Assembly (NCBI RefSeq): GCF_014930365.1
Contig: NZ_JABXWI010000005.1
Location: forward strand, 310,001 to 374,000
Direction of reading: 5' to 3'
Length of the DNA stretch: 64,000 nt
Source: Streptomyces caniscabiei
GTDB taxonomy: Bacteria > Actinomycetota > Actinomycetes > Streptomycetales > Streptomycetaceae
Position numbers and translations under genes: made by a program. Each line of letters opens with the position of its first letter. Within the stretch, counting starts at the first letter, position 1. The notes beneath the pieces are model-generated. The model saw nothing but the letters and a program-made list of their open reading frames with translations. It had not been told where the DNA came from and ran no database searches. This document shows, piece by piece, positions 44,538 through 53,008 of the stretch.

Positions 44538-45502
44538 TGGACACCGAGCAGCGGGCGTTCGCCGAGTCGCTGGACGCCCTGCTGACGGCCGCCGGCACAC
44601 CCGCCGTCGCACGGGCCTGGGGGCGCGGGGAGCACGATGCAGGGCGTGCGCTGTGGGAGCGTCTCGCGCACGCGGGCGTGTTCGCGCTGGCGGCGCCGGA
44701 GGCGTACGAGGGGGTCGGCCCGCTCCCCGTCGAACTGGCCGTCGTCTTCGTGGAGTTGGGGCGGCACGCGGTTCCCGGCCCGTTCGTGGAGACGGTGGTG
44801 GCGGCGGGCCTCCTGGCCGGTCTGGACGACCCGGGCCCGGCCGAGCGTCTGCTCCCGGCGCTGGTGTCGGGGAAGGCGATGGCCACGGTGGCGCCGGCTC
44901 CGGGGGCGTACGCGCTGGACGGGGACGCGGCGGAGACCCGGCTGACCCTCGACCCGGCGACGGGCGGACTGCGCCTGGCCCCCGGCCACGGTCCCGTGCG
45001 CCTCTCGCTGGACCCGGCCCGCCGCCTGACCCGCCTCTCCCCCGGCGGCGAACTCCTCGCCCCTCACGCGCCCCTCGCCCACGCCCTCACCTGGGCCCGT
45101 CTCGCGGTGGCCGCCCAAGCGCTGGGCGTCGGGCTGTCCCTCCTGGACAGGACGGTGGCGTACGTCAAGCAGCGCACCCAGTTCGGTGTGCCCGTGGGCT
45201 CGTTCCAGGCGGTGAAGCACCGGCTGGCCGACGCCAAGGTGGCCCTGGAGTTCGCGCGCCCGATGGTCTTCGGGGCGGCGGTCACCCTGGACCCGGTGGA
45301 CGCGGCGGCGGCCAAGGTGGCGGCGTGCGAGGCGGCGTACACGACCGCGCGCACGGCGCTGCAACTGCACGGCGCGATCGGTTACACGGCGGAGTACGAC
45401 CTGTCGCTCTGGCTGACCAAGGCACGCGCACTGCGGAGCGCGTGGGGCGCCCCGGCCGAGTGCCGCGACGCGGTCCTCAGGGGCGGTGGTCGCCGCCGGT
45501 GA
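44525..45502 (+). CDS. Acyl-CoA dehydrogenase, short FadE32/FadE33-like subunit
   Basis: ATG 44525, preceded by AAGGGG, gives 325 residues; the longer frame from 44357 crosses the duplicated spacer. The C-terminal acyl-CoA dehydrogenase domain is recognisable (RTQFGVPVGSFQAVKHRLAD, LQLHGAIGYTAEYDLSLWL), but the N-terminal and middle domains are short. This is the size class of FadE32 and FadE33, which work as heteromeric partners of a full-length FadE in steroid catabolism. It probably pairs with the FadE30-like subunit. Ends the cluster before the rhomboid gene. Confidence 0.8.
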   Translation: MRFLLDTEQRAFAESLDALLTAAGTPAVARAWGRGEHDAGRALWERLAHAGVFALAAPEAYEGVGPLPVELAVVFVELGRHAVPGPFVETVVAAGLLAGLDDPGPAERLLPALVSGKAMATVAPAPGAYALDGDAAETRLTLDPATGGLRLAPGHGPVRLSLDPARRLTRLSPGGELLAPHAPLAHALTWARLAVAAQALGVGLSLLDRTVAYVKQRTQFGVPVGSFQAVKHRLADAKVALEFARPMVFGAAVTLDPVDAAAAKVAACEAAYTTARTALQLHGAIGYTAEYDLSLWLTKARALRSAWGAPAECRDAVLRGGGRRR

Positions 45503-45634
45503 CCTCCCGTCGCCGCGCGACCGTCGGCCCGGGATCGGCCCTCCCCCCTCACCACCCCTCCCCCTCGTTCGCTATTTTGTTCGCCGCCGTCCTCACCGGC
45601 TCGTCATCAGCCCCGCACCCTCAAGGAGCCGGCC

Positions 45635-46564
45635 GTGGAACCCGAGTCCCCGTCGTCGTCCGACCCCGCCGTCACCACCTGCTACCGCCACCCGAAGGTG
45701 GAGTCGTACGTCCGCTGCACCCGCTGCGAGCGGTACATCTGCCCGGACTGCATGCGCGACGCGGCCGTGGGCCACCAGTGCCCGGAGTGCGTCAAGGAGG
45801 GCGCGAGAACGGTCCGCCAGGCCCGCACGGCCTTCGGCGGCCGGATCTCGGCGGTCCCGCTGGTGACGTACGTCCTGATCGGCCTGAACGTCGTGGCGTA
45901 CGTCGCCGAACTGCTCCGCCCGTCGATCGTCGACGACTTCGCGATGCTGGGCCGGGGCCTCGCCGGCCCGGACGGTCTGCACTACGTGTGGCAGAGCGCC
46001 TACCCGGCCGACTTCCACCTCGAAGGCGTGATCGACGGCGAGTGGTACCGCCTCCTCACCGGGGCCTTCCTCCACATCCCGCCCACCGAGGGCACGTTCG
46101 GCATCCTGCACATCGTGATGAACATGGTCACGCTGTGGAACGTGGGCCGCGTGGTGGAGGCCCAGCTGGGCCGGGCCCGCTATCTCAGCCTGTACCTCCT
46201 CTCCGCCCTCGGCGGCTCCGCCCTGGTCCTCCTCCTCGCCCCCGACGCCAGCACGGTCGGCGCGTCCGGCGCGATCTTCGGTGTCTGCACGGCGTACTAC
46301 GTCCTGGCCCGCCGCCTCGGCGCGGACCCGGCGGGCATCAACCGCTTCATGGCGGGCCTGCTGATCTGGCTCGTCATCTCGGCGGTCGTGACGTCCTGGC
46401 AGGGCCACCTCGGCGGCCTCCTCACGGGCGGCCTCGTGGCCCTCGCCTTCGCGTACGCGCCCCGGGACCGACGGCGGGTGCTGGTGCAGGCGGGGGCTTG
46501 CGCGGGGGTGCTGGCGCTGCTGGTGGTACTGGCGCTCGCGAAGGCGGCGGCGATGACGGGCTGA
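45635..46564 (+). CDS. Rhomboid family intramembrane serine protease with N-terminal zinc finger
   Basis: GTG 45635 preceded by AAGGAGCC; 309 residues. Residues 16-52 form a B-box-like zinc finger (Cys16, His19, Cys28, Cys31, Cys36, Cys39, His47, Cys49, Cys52). The rhomboid domain (about 70-300) has seven likely membrane spans, HxxxN region LHIVMNM, catalytic Ser211 in GASGAIFG and His258 in WQGHLGGLL. It cleaves substrates within the membrane; the zinc finger may bind a partner. Monocistronic. Function in Streptomyces is not known. Confidence 0.92.
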   Translation: MEPESPSSSDPAVTTCYRHPKVESYVRCTRCERYICPDCMRDAAVGHQCPECVKEGARTVRQARTAFGGRISAVPLVTYVLIGLNVVAYVAELLRPSIVDDFAMLGRGLAGPDGLHYVWQSAYPADFHLEGVIDGEWYRLLTGAFLHIPPTEGTFGILHIVMNMVTLWNVGRVVEAQLGRARYLSLYLLSALGGSALVLLLAPDASTVGASGAIFGVCTAYYVLARRLGADPAGINRFMAGLLIWLVISAVVTSWQGHLGGLLTGGLVALAFAYAPRDRRRVLVQAGACAGVLALLVVLALAKAAAMTG

Positions 46565-46711
46565 GGCCGCTCGGCAGGCCGAGGCCGCCGCCCCGCGGGG
46601 CCGAGGCCCCACCCGCCCGCTCGCCCGCACCCCACCGCACATCAACCCACCCGCCCCGCCTGCCACTTCTGGGATGATGTGCTCCGCAGCGTTCGGCGGG
46701 AGGGGCGATAC

Positions 46712-49700
46712 GTGGGTGCGGAACGAGCCGTGGCGGTCGCGGGCAGGCGCCGCGCGCTGCTGATCGGGGTCACGGAGACGCCGTCCCTGGCGAAGCACCC
46801 CGAACTGGCCGAGGCGTTTCCGCCGCTGGACTTCGCCAAACGGGACGTCGACCTGATCGCCCAGGCTCTGGACCAGTCCGACTACGACGTCGTCAAGGCG
46901 TGCGACGACACCTCGTTCACCTCCGTCCTCGCGGCGATCACCAACTTCCTGACGGACTGCGAGCCGGGCGACACCGCCTTCCTCTACTTCTCCTGTCACG
47001 GAGCGACGATCGACGGCCGGGACCATCTGGTCCTGCGCGACAGCCAGCCAGGAGCCGCCGACGCCGACGGCAACCGGGGCCTGCTCCAGCCCACCCTGCT
47101 GCGGGCCGACCCCGCCCATCTGCTGAGCGTCCTGCCACCGGGCGTCACGGCGATCGTGTGCCTCGACGTCTGCCGGGCCGAGCAGCCGGGCCCGGTCTCC
47201 GGCACGACCGACCCCAGCTGGGCCGGGCGGGAGGAGGCCTACTGGCTCTACAGCTGTGGCCCGGGGCAGCGCGCCTACGCCGATCCCGTGGAGGGCAGCT
47301 GGTTCGCGCGGGCCCTCGCCGCCGCCCTGTCCCGGGTCAATCCGCCCACCACGTTTCGCCAGGTGGCCGACTTCGCGGAGGACGAGCTGGGGCAGCTCGC
47401 GTCCCGCAGCCCGCAGGTGGCGCCGCCCTCGGTCGGGCTGCGGCGACCGGAACCCGCGCAGGGCGGCGAGTACCGTGATCCGGTCGTCTGCGAGGGCACC
47501 GAACAGACCCTCGACTGGACCCGGATCATCCATGATTCCGGGCTCTGGCAGCACACCTCCGGCAGACCCGAGATCCACCAGCGGGTCAAGGAGAAACTCG
47601 CGGAGCTGGTGCGCTGGGTCGTCGACAGCAGCGAGCAGACCCGCGCGTACCGGGACGACCCGTGGCACGACTCGCTCTACCCCGAGCGGCTGGACGCCCG
47701 GCTCACCGACCTGGTGGCCGGGGCCGGCCTGCGGCGGGACGACGAGCGTCTCTCCCCCGCCGAGACGGCGTGCCTGCTGTCGGCGGCCATCGTCCAGGAG
47801 GGCGTCGTCGCCATCACCCTGGCCCAGCTGGCCAGGCTGCTGCCCGACCGGTTCGACCCCGGTCCGCGCGGGAGTGAGGAGGAGACCGGCGCGACCGGAC
47901 AGCGGGACGGGGAGCAGCGGCAGCGGCTCGTCCGGGACGCCGCCCGCGACGTGTGCCGCGCCCACTCCCTCGTCGTACGCACCGCCGAGACCCTGCGCAG
48001 CCGCGGACTCGACCAGGCGTTCATCGCCGCGGACCACTGGCTGCGGCACCGTTTCATCAACGAGTGGGACGGGGCGTGGGAGCGCGACGAGAGGCACCGC
48101 ACCGATGTCGACGACCTGATCGACAAGGTGGTGGAGGCCGTCGAGGCCGCGGCCGACGTCGCGACCCCCACCCGCAGGCCTCCCGAGGAACGGCAGGAGA
48201 TCGACACCCTCGTGCGGCAGGTGCTGGGGCATCTGACGGTGAAGCCCGGGCTCAGCCCCAGGGTCAACGACGCGCTGCACGACGACCAGTGGAAGAAGGA
48301 GGCCAGGCCCGTCCGCGGCAACCACTGGCGCGGGCTCCAGCTGGCCCGTCTGCTGTGGACCGCCGGTCTGCTCGCGGCGAGCCCGCGCAGGCTCTCCAGT
48401 GTCCTGGTCGACCACCTCGGGGCGCACGAACCCCTGCGCGCCGAGGAAGTGGCGGGTGCGCTCGCCGGCCTCGACTACGACGACACGGACGGCCGCACCG
48501 TCGGTGGCCGGGGCCTCGCCGTACGGCTTCGCTGTCCGCATCCGGCGTTGCACGCGGCCATCGAGGAGCTGACCTCGGCAGCGGACGCGACGGTCCAGGC
48601 CCTGAGCGAGGACGCGGCGGCGCAGCCCCTGCTGCGCGGGCTCCCGGACCGGGTGACGACGGACGAACTGCGCGCCCTGCCCGGCCGCTACCAGGAACCG
48701 CTGGAGCGCTTCCGTCTCGCCGAGGACGAGATCCGCCCCCTGCTCATGGGCACACAGCTGTACGGCGACCGGATGCTCGCCATACGCGAGCTGTACCAGA
48801 ACGCGCTGGACGCCTGCCGCTACCGGGAGATGCGCCGCCGCTACGGCAACATCCGTTCTGGTTGGGACGGGGAGATCCTGTTCACCCAGGACTGGGACGG
48901 GGTCCGGCCCTACATCGAGTGCCTGGACAACGGGTCCGGGATGAGCCGTTCCCGGCTGACCTCGATGTTCGCGAGGGCGGGCAAACGCTATGAGCAGGAT
49001 CCCGAGTTCGTACAGGAGCGTCGTAACTGGCGTCGCGCCGGGATCGTGGACAAATCACTCAACTCCCGCTTCGGCATCGGCGTGTTCAGCTACTTCATGC
49101 TGGCCGACGAGGTCGTGGTCTGGACGCGCGCCGTCGACGCCACCGGCCTGCGCAGCTCGGAACCGGCGCTGCGGGTCGACATCCGCTCCGGCTCTGGTCT
49201 CCTGCAGATCAACACCTCTGACGATCCCGAGGTCCCGGAGGACGGCGGCACCCGCGTACGGCTGTACCTGGCCGAGCCGAGCGAGGGCGAGCAGGTGCCC
49301 TCTCTGCTGGAGACGCTGCGGACTCACCTGTGGGTGACCGAGTACGACGTCCATGCGAAGGAGAGAACCACACAGGACAGCACCGTCCACGACCACGACT
49401 GGGACGCGGGGCAGCTTGCCGTCCAGGAGGGGTGGCGGGTACCGCCCGTCGCGCTGCACGGCGAGCAGGGCGGAGCGACGAAGGACGGTGCGACGCAGGC
49501 ATGGATCGTCCAGGGAGATGGCCAGCTTCTGCTGGACGGTGTCCTCATCTCGCAGGCGCCCCAAGCGTACGGATATGTGGTCAATTTGCGGGAACGGCAT
49601 GCCCCGGTACCCAGCGTCGACCGGAACCAGCTCCTTTCCTACGACGAGGAGTTGGTGATGAAAGACGTGCTGGACGGCATTCCGGCCGCGGCTTCGCAGC

Positions 49701-52039
49701 TCACGGACCTGTCGGTGTCGTGGCTGTGGGCACTGGCACGCCGCAGTCCGCGGGTGGCGGTCCGAATCTTGGGTTCATTGCCGGCGGAGACACAGGTGAT
49801 CCTCGATGTGGAGAGCGAGCGGCAGCTGGCCCGGGACAAGGCCCCCCTGGGCACCCTGGGCTGTCTGCCCTCCGACGAGAGGGCTGCCTTCGGACTCCAC
49901 AGCGAACAGGAGTACCTGCCGGGTAGAAGACATGAGGACGCACTGGTCAGGCAGTGGCGATGCACCGCGCTGGGCGTGAAACAGGCGCGGGAACCCTTCG
50001 CACCCGAGGGCTATCCGCGCCCCCGGAAACTCGATGCCCTGCTCTTCCAGGATCTGAAGCTCAGAGGCTGGCAGACCGTCCTGCACTCAGCAGCACTCTC
50101 GCGTCGCCCCGTCCGCGAGGTGCTGAGATCCCTGCGCCGCTACGCCGTGACCGGGATCGAGGTACCCGAGGCCGTGGACATCAGGGCCCTCGGCGATCAC
50201 TTCGTCACCCAGGAGGAGGCGGACCTCTACCTCGGCTACACCGCGATTGAGAGGTACTTCTCCTTCCCGCCGGCCTTTGACGAAACGATCGTACTGTTCG
50301 CACGCAGAACCACTCGAAAGCGGCATCAGCCCCCTGCCAGGCACGCCCCCCTGCTCGTCGCCTCGGCATTGCACACCCTCTCGCTCGGGGAGACGGCTGC
50401 CCTGCTGCCCCGGCTGCGTGAGGTGGACCCGACGCTTCCCAGCTTGCCCCCGCTGCCCGAGGAAGTCGCCAGACTACGGCTGACCAGGGCCGAGGTACTC
50501 CGGCTGACAGGCAGACAGAACGAATTGCCCAGCGCTGCCTGGACACAGAACTTCGACTGGCTGCCCGGCTCTCTCGGGCCGGTGGATCTCCTGTCACGCA
50601 GCACTGCCTCGTTCCCAGTGAATGAACTGGCGCAGCAGGTGGAACAATTCAGCTGTCTCGGATACTCCCTGGCTGCGCCCCCGACTCCCGAGGCGATCGA
50701 AGCGGGCATCCTGCCCCCCGCACTGGCGCACCTGCTCTCGCAGGATTTCGACCGGCAGAAACCATGGCACGAAGGAGAGATCTCGACCTACCACCTCATC
50801 GAGATCGCGTACCGCTCCGGAGCATCACCCGGGGACACCGCGCGCCGCATCAACTCCGCCACCGGGATCACCGGCGTGCACACACCGGCGGTACCCGAGG
50901 AAGCCGCCGACTGGAACGTGCCCGAGTGGATCTACGGGCTCCTCCACGAGCGGTCCAGAAACGCCGAGATCGACACCTCTCCCGTCTCCGGATGGGAGTT
51001 GGTGGGCGCCCTCCACGCGGCCTCGTCTCCCCTCGACGAACTGCGCACCGCCGTCCGTGCTCTGGACGCCTGCGGCCTACTCGACCTGCGGGGAGCCGAC
51101 CTGACTGCGCTGGAGCGTCAGGCGACCGCGCCCCAGGCCCGCCTGTTGCGCCCCTACCCCATACCGAACAGCATCGCCAGCTGCCGCTTCGACCAGGATG
51201 GCGTCACCGTCGCCTACCTGATGGCTCTCGCCGCCCACTTCGAACTGAAACTGGGCGCCGTGGCCCACGAGTTGCGAGGCCTGGACACCGCGCTGCCGTT
51301 GCGCATCCCGGACCTGCCGGCGGAGTTCCACGATCTACGGCTGAACGAGGCGGACTTCGATTTCCTCTCCGATACCGAGCGCACATTCTTCGGTCTTCCC
51401 TCCGGTCCCTCCCGACTGAAGGACCACCTGACCGTCGTAGATGTCCTGCGGTTCACCATCGAGCGCCGTCGGGACGGCTTCCGCACCCTGGACAAGGCGT
51501 TCCACCATGTGGCCCGGCTGTGTGCCGCGGGAAGCGTCGAACTGCCCGGCGATTTCCAGGGTCCCGGCGCCGACCGCCTCGTCGGCTTCGAGCCGACCGA
51601 CTTCGACCTCGCCGCCTTCGACATGGGCCTGCTGGGCCCCGGCACCCTCGGCGCCCTCGAACTCGTCCTGGTCGCCGGGCGCTTCGAGTGGACTCTGGCC
51701 GAGGCCTACGACCGCTACGCACCCTTCTCCTGCCTCGGTCTCGACGTCACGGTCGACCCGCCCGAGGGTGCCGAGCGGGAGATCGTCCCGGACTGGGCCG
51801 ACGTCATCATCCTGACCACCCGGCTCACCGGCCGCGCCCCCGCCCTCACCGGCGCCGTCTCAGAGGACCACATCGCGCTGTGTGCCGAGGAGACCGAACT
51901 CGACGAGACCGACGTACGCGACCGCCTGGGACGTTTCGCCAGGCTCTTCGCGCTCACGCTGCCCGAGCCCGCCGAAGCGCCCGAGCTTCCTCAGCAGACC
52001 GCACCGACCGCCCCGGCCACCGGAAAGGCCTCCGCCTGA
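46712..52039 (+). CDS. Caspase-HSP90 fusion protein with C-terminal repeats (1775 aa)
   Basis: GTG 46712 lies seven bases after GGGAGGGG, giving 1775 residues (GTG 46679 adds 11). Residues 10-260 are a caspase-like peptidase C14 domain: RRRALLIGV beta-strand, catalytic His96 (YFSCHGAT) and Cys154 (VCLDVCRAEQ). Residues 260-680 are helical with unknown fold. Residues 685-900 carry the HSP90-type GHKL ATPase: RELYQNALDA (Glu693, Asn697), LDNGSGM (Asp739) and SRFGIGVFSYF (785-795), matching Hsp90 RELISNASDA, DTGIGM and GQFGVGFYSAF. From about 1120 to 1755 there are about nine repeats, each about 72 residues. No signal peptide, so it is probably cytoplasmic. It heads a three-gene operon (TGATG overlap). 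Predicted role: ATP-gated caspase, perhaps in a conflict or death system (inference). Confidence 0.85.
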   Translation: MGAERAVAVAGRRRALLIGVTETPSLAKHPELAEAFPPLDFAKRDVDLIAQALDQSDYDVVKACDDTSFTSVLAAITNFLTDCEPGDTAFLYFSCHGATIDGRDHLVLRDSQPGAADADGNRGLLQPTLLRADPAHLLSVLPPGVTAIVCLDVCRAEQPGPVSGTTDPSWAGREEAYWLYSCGPGQRAYADPVEGSWFARALAAALSRVNPPTTFRQVADFAEDELGQLASRSPQVAPPSVGLRRPEPAQGGEYRDPVVCEGTEQTLDWTRIIHDSGLWQHTSGRPEIHQRVKEKLAELVRWVVDSSEQTRAYRDDPWHDSLYPERLDARLTDLVAGAGLRRDDERLSPAETACLLSAAIVQEGVVAITLAQLARLLPDRFDPGPRGSEEETGATGQRDGEQRQRLVRDAARDVCRAHSLVVRTAETLRSRGLDQAFIAADHWLRHRFINEWDGAWERDERHRTDVDDLIDKVVEAVEAAADVATPTRRPPEERQEIDTLVRQVLGHLTVKPGLSPRVNDALHDDQWKKEARPVRGNHWRGLQLARLLWTAGLLAASPRRLSSVLVDHLGAHEPLRAEEVAGALAGLDYDDTDGRTVGGRGLAVRLRCPHPALHAAIEELTSAADATVQALSEDAAAQPLLRGLPDRVTTDELRALPGRYQEPLERFRLAEDEIRPLLMGTQLYGDRMLAIRELYQNALDACRYREMRRRYGNIRSGWDGEILFTQDWDGVRPYIECLDNGSGMSRSRLTSMFARAGKRYEQDPEFVQERRNWRRAGIVDKSLNSRFGIGVFSYFMLADEVVVWTRAVDATGLRSSEPALRVDIRSGSGLLQINTSDDPEVPEDGGTRVRLYLAEPSEGEQVPSLLETLRTHLWVTEYDVHAKERTTQDSTVHDHDWDAGQLAVQEGWRVPPVALHGEQGGATKDGATQAWIVQGDGQLLLDGVLISQAPQAYGYVVNLRERHAPVPSVDRNQLLSYDEELVMKDVLDGIPAAASQLTDLSVSWLWALARRSPRVAVRILGSLPAETQVILDVESERQLARDKAPLGTLGCLPSDERAAFGLHSEQEYLPGRRHEDALVRQWRCTALGVKQAREPFAPEGYPRPRKLDALLFQDLKLRGWQTVLHSAALSRRPVREVLRSLRRYAVTGIEVPEAVDIRALGDHFVTQEEADLYLGYTAIERYFSFPPAFDETIVLFARRTTRKRHQPPARHAPLLVASALHTLSLGETAALLPRLREVDPTLPSLPPLPEEVARLRLTRAEVLRLTGRQNELPSAAWTQNFDWLPGSLGPVDLLSRSTASFPVNELAQQVEQFSCLGYSLAAPPTPEAIEAGILPPALAHLLSQDFDRQKPWHEGEISTYHLIEIAYRSGASPGDTARRINSATGITGVHTPAVPEEAADWNVPEWIYGLLHERSRNAEIDTSPVSGWELVGALHAASSPLDELRTAVRALDACGLLDLRGADLTALERQATAPQARLLRPYPIPNSIASCRFDQDGVTVAYLMALAAHFELKLGAVAHELRGLDTALPLRIPDLPAEFHDLRLNEADFDFLSDTERTFFGLPSGPSRLKDHLTVVDVLRFTIERRRDGFRTLDKAFHHVARLCAAGSVELPGDFQGPGADRLVGFEPTDFDLAAFDMGLLGPGTLGALELVLVAGRFEWTLAEAYDRYAPFSCLGLDVTVDPPEGAEREIVPDWADVIILTTRLTGRAPALTGAVSEDHIALCAEETELDETDVRDRLGRFARLFALTLPEPAEAPELPQQTAPTAPATGKASA

Positions 52040-52374
52040 TGACCGAACCGAAGCCGTACCACCGGCACGCGTACCCCGGTGTCCACACCTTCCAGTGGAG
52101 CGCCCGGGCGGGCGATGCCGACCGGGAGTTGACGGTCTCCGGGACCTGCCCGGCGTGCGAGTGCGCCATGACCCATTCCTTCGGCCCCATCCAGCCCCTG
52201 ATCGCCAAGGGCGCGGGCTTCCTGGGCCGCCGCAGGAAGCCCGACGAGCCGGACGTCTGGAACATGTCCTGCGCCTGTGAGAGCTACCACCAGCCCCGTC
52301 CGGCCCAGCGCCGGGGCTGCGGCGCCCTGCTGACGCTCGCTCCGCCGCCGGCCCACCTCACCGCAGAGAACTGA
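52039..52374 (+). CDS. Small Cys-rich protein in the caspase-HSP90 operon
   Basis: The ATG at 52039 overlaps the preceding TGA; 111 residues. Cysteines are arranged CPAC (37-40), Cys42, CAC (78-80) and Cys94, with His46 and His84, so zinc binding is plausible. The N-terminus is His/Tyr-rich (PYHRHAYPGVHTF). No membrane segment or signal. I do not recognise the family. Its tight coupling to both neighbours suggests it forms part of the same complex; it could be an adaptor or an inhibitor of the protease (speculative). Confidence 0.75.
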   Translation: MTEPKPYHRHAYPGVHTFQWSARAGDADRELTVSGTCPACECAMTHSFGPIQPLIAKGAGFLGRRRKPDEPDVWNMSCACESYHQPRPAQRRGCGALLTLAPPPAHLTAEN

Positions 52375-52382
52375 GGCAGCAC

Positions 52383-52856
52383 ATGCCGACACCGACGCCG
52401 CCACCGGCGCCCCGCTTCACCTTCGAGCAGCTCTGCGACGCCGAGGACCGGGCCCAGCAGATGCGCGACCCGCACCAGCAACTCCGCCTCGCCGTTCAAC
52501 AGGCGGAGGGCTACCGCACCTACCTGTCCTCGCTCACCGGACTCCTGGCGGCGGTCTTCGTCCTGAAGGGTCAGGAAGATCTGAGCAAGATGTCCGGCTG
52601 CCCGCGCTGGGCCGTGATCTCCCTGCTGATCGGCGGCTTCGCCGGACTGATCGTCGCCACCTGGCTCAGCGTCCTGGCGACCGACAGCAGACCGGGGGTC
52701 GAGGTCTACAGCGAGCCCAACCGGCTCCTGACGTACGAGAAGAAGCGCACCCGGACGGTGTGGCGGCTGGTCGAGGCGGCCCGCTGGCTCGGCCTGGCGA
52801 GCGTCGTCGCGATCGCGGCCGCCGTCGTCATCACCTGGCTGGCCCCCACCAAGTGA
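52383..52856 (+). CDS. Small multi-pass membrane protein in the caspase-HSP90 operon
   Basis: 157 residues starting 8 bases after the previous stop codon, with GAGG upstream. A charged, mostly helical N-terminus (1-45) is followed by three hydrophobic stretches: TYLSSLTGLLAAVFVL (about 46-61), AVISLLIGGFAGLIVATWLSV (about 79-99) and WLGLASVVAIAAAVVITWLAP (about 135-155). There is a Lys/Arg-rich cytoplasmic-type loop (EKKRTRTVWR). I do not recognise a named family. It could be the membrane effector or anchor for the operon's caspase-HSP90 protein (inference). Followed by a terminator at 52862. Confidence 0.75.
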   Translation: MPTPTPPPAPRFTFEQLCDAEDRAQQMRDPHQQLRLAVQQAEGYRTYLSSLTGLLAAVFVLKGQEDLSKMSGCPRWAVISLLIGGFAGLIVATWLSVLATDSRPGVEVYSEPNRLLTYEKKRTRTVWRLVEAARWLGLASVVAIAAAVVITWLAPTK

Positions 52857-52861
52857 CCCCC

Positions 52862-52889
52862 GGCGGGCGCACATGCGACGGCGCCCGCC
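52862..52889 (+). terminator. Terminator of the caspase-HSP90 operon
   Basis: GGCGGGCGC at 52862-52870 pairs perfectly with GCGCCCGCC at 52881-52889 (10-base loop), 6 bases after the stop codon. GC-rich stem without U-tract. Confidence 0.7.
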
Positions 52890-52962
52890 CAGGCGTCCGG
52901 TCGGGGACTGGTGGGCAGGCGCCGTCTGTGTTCCGTACGCCGTTGTACGGGACGTGTGGGGA

Positions 52963-52991
52963 GGACGGTGACCCGGCGGGGGTCACCGTCC
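52963..52991. terminator. Hairpin at the gltD 3' end
   Basis: GGACGGTGACCC at 52963-52974 pairs with GGGTCACCGTCC at 52980-52991 (12 bp, 5-base loop), 18 bases past the gltD stop codon on the minus strand. It can also block read-through from the caspase-HSP90 operon. Confidence 0.75.
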
Positions 52992-53008
52992 CGTGTCGAT
53001 CCGGTGGA

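Noticed and set aside
42544..46677. A 1377-codon plus-strand frame crossing ipdF, fadE30, the short acyl-CoA dehydrogenase and the rhomboid gene
   Set aside because: It overlaps four well-supported genes and changes relation to each; an artefact of high GC.
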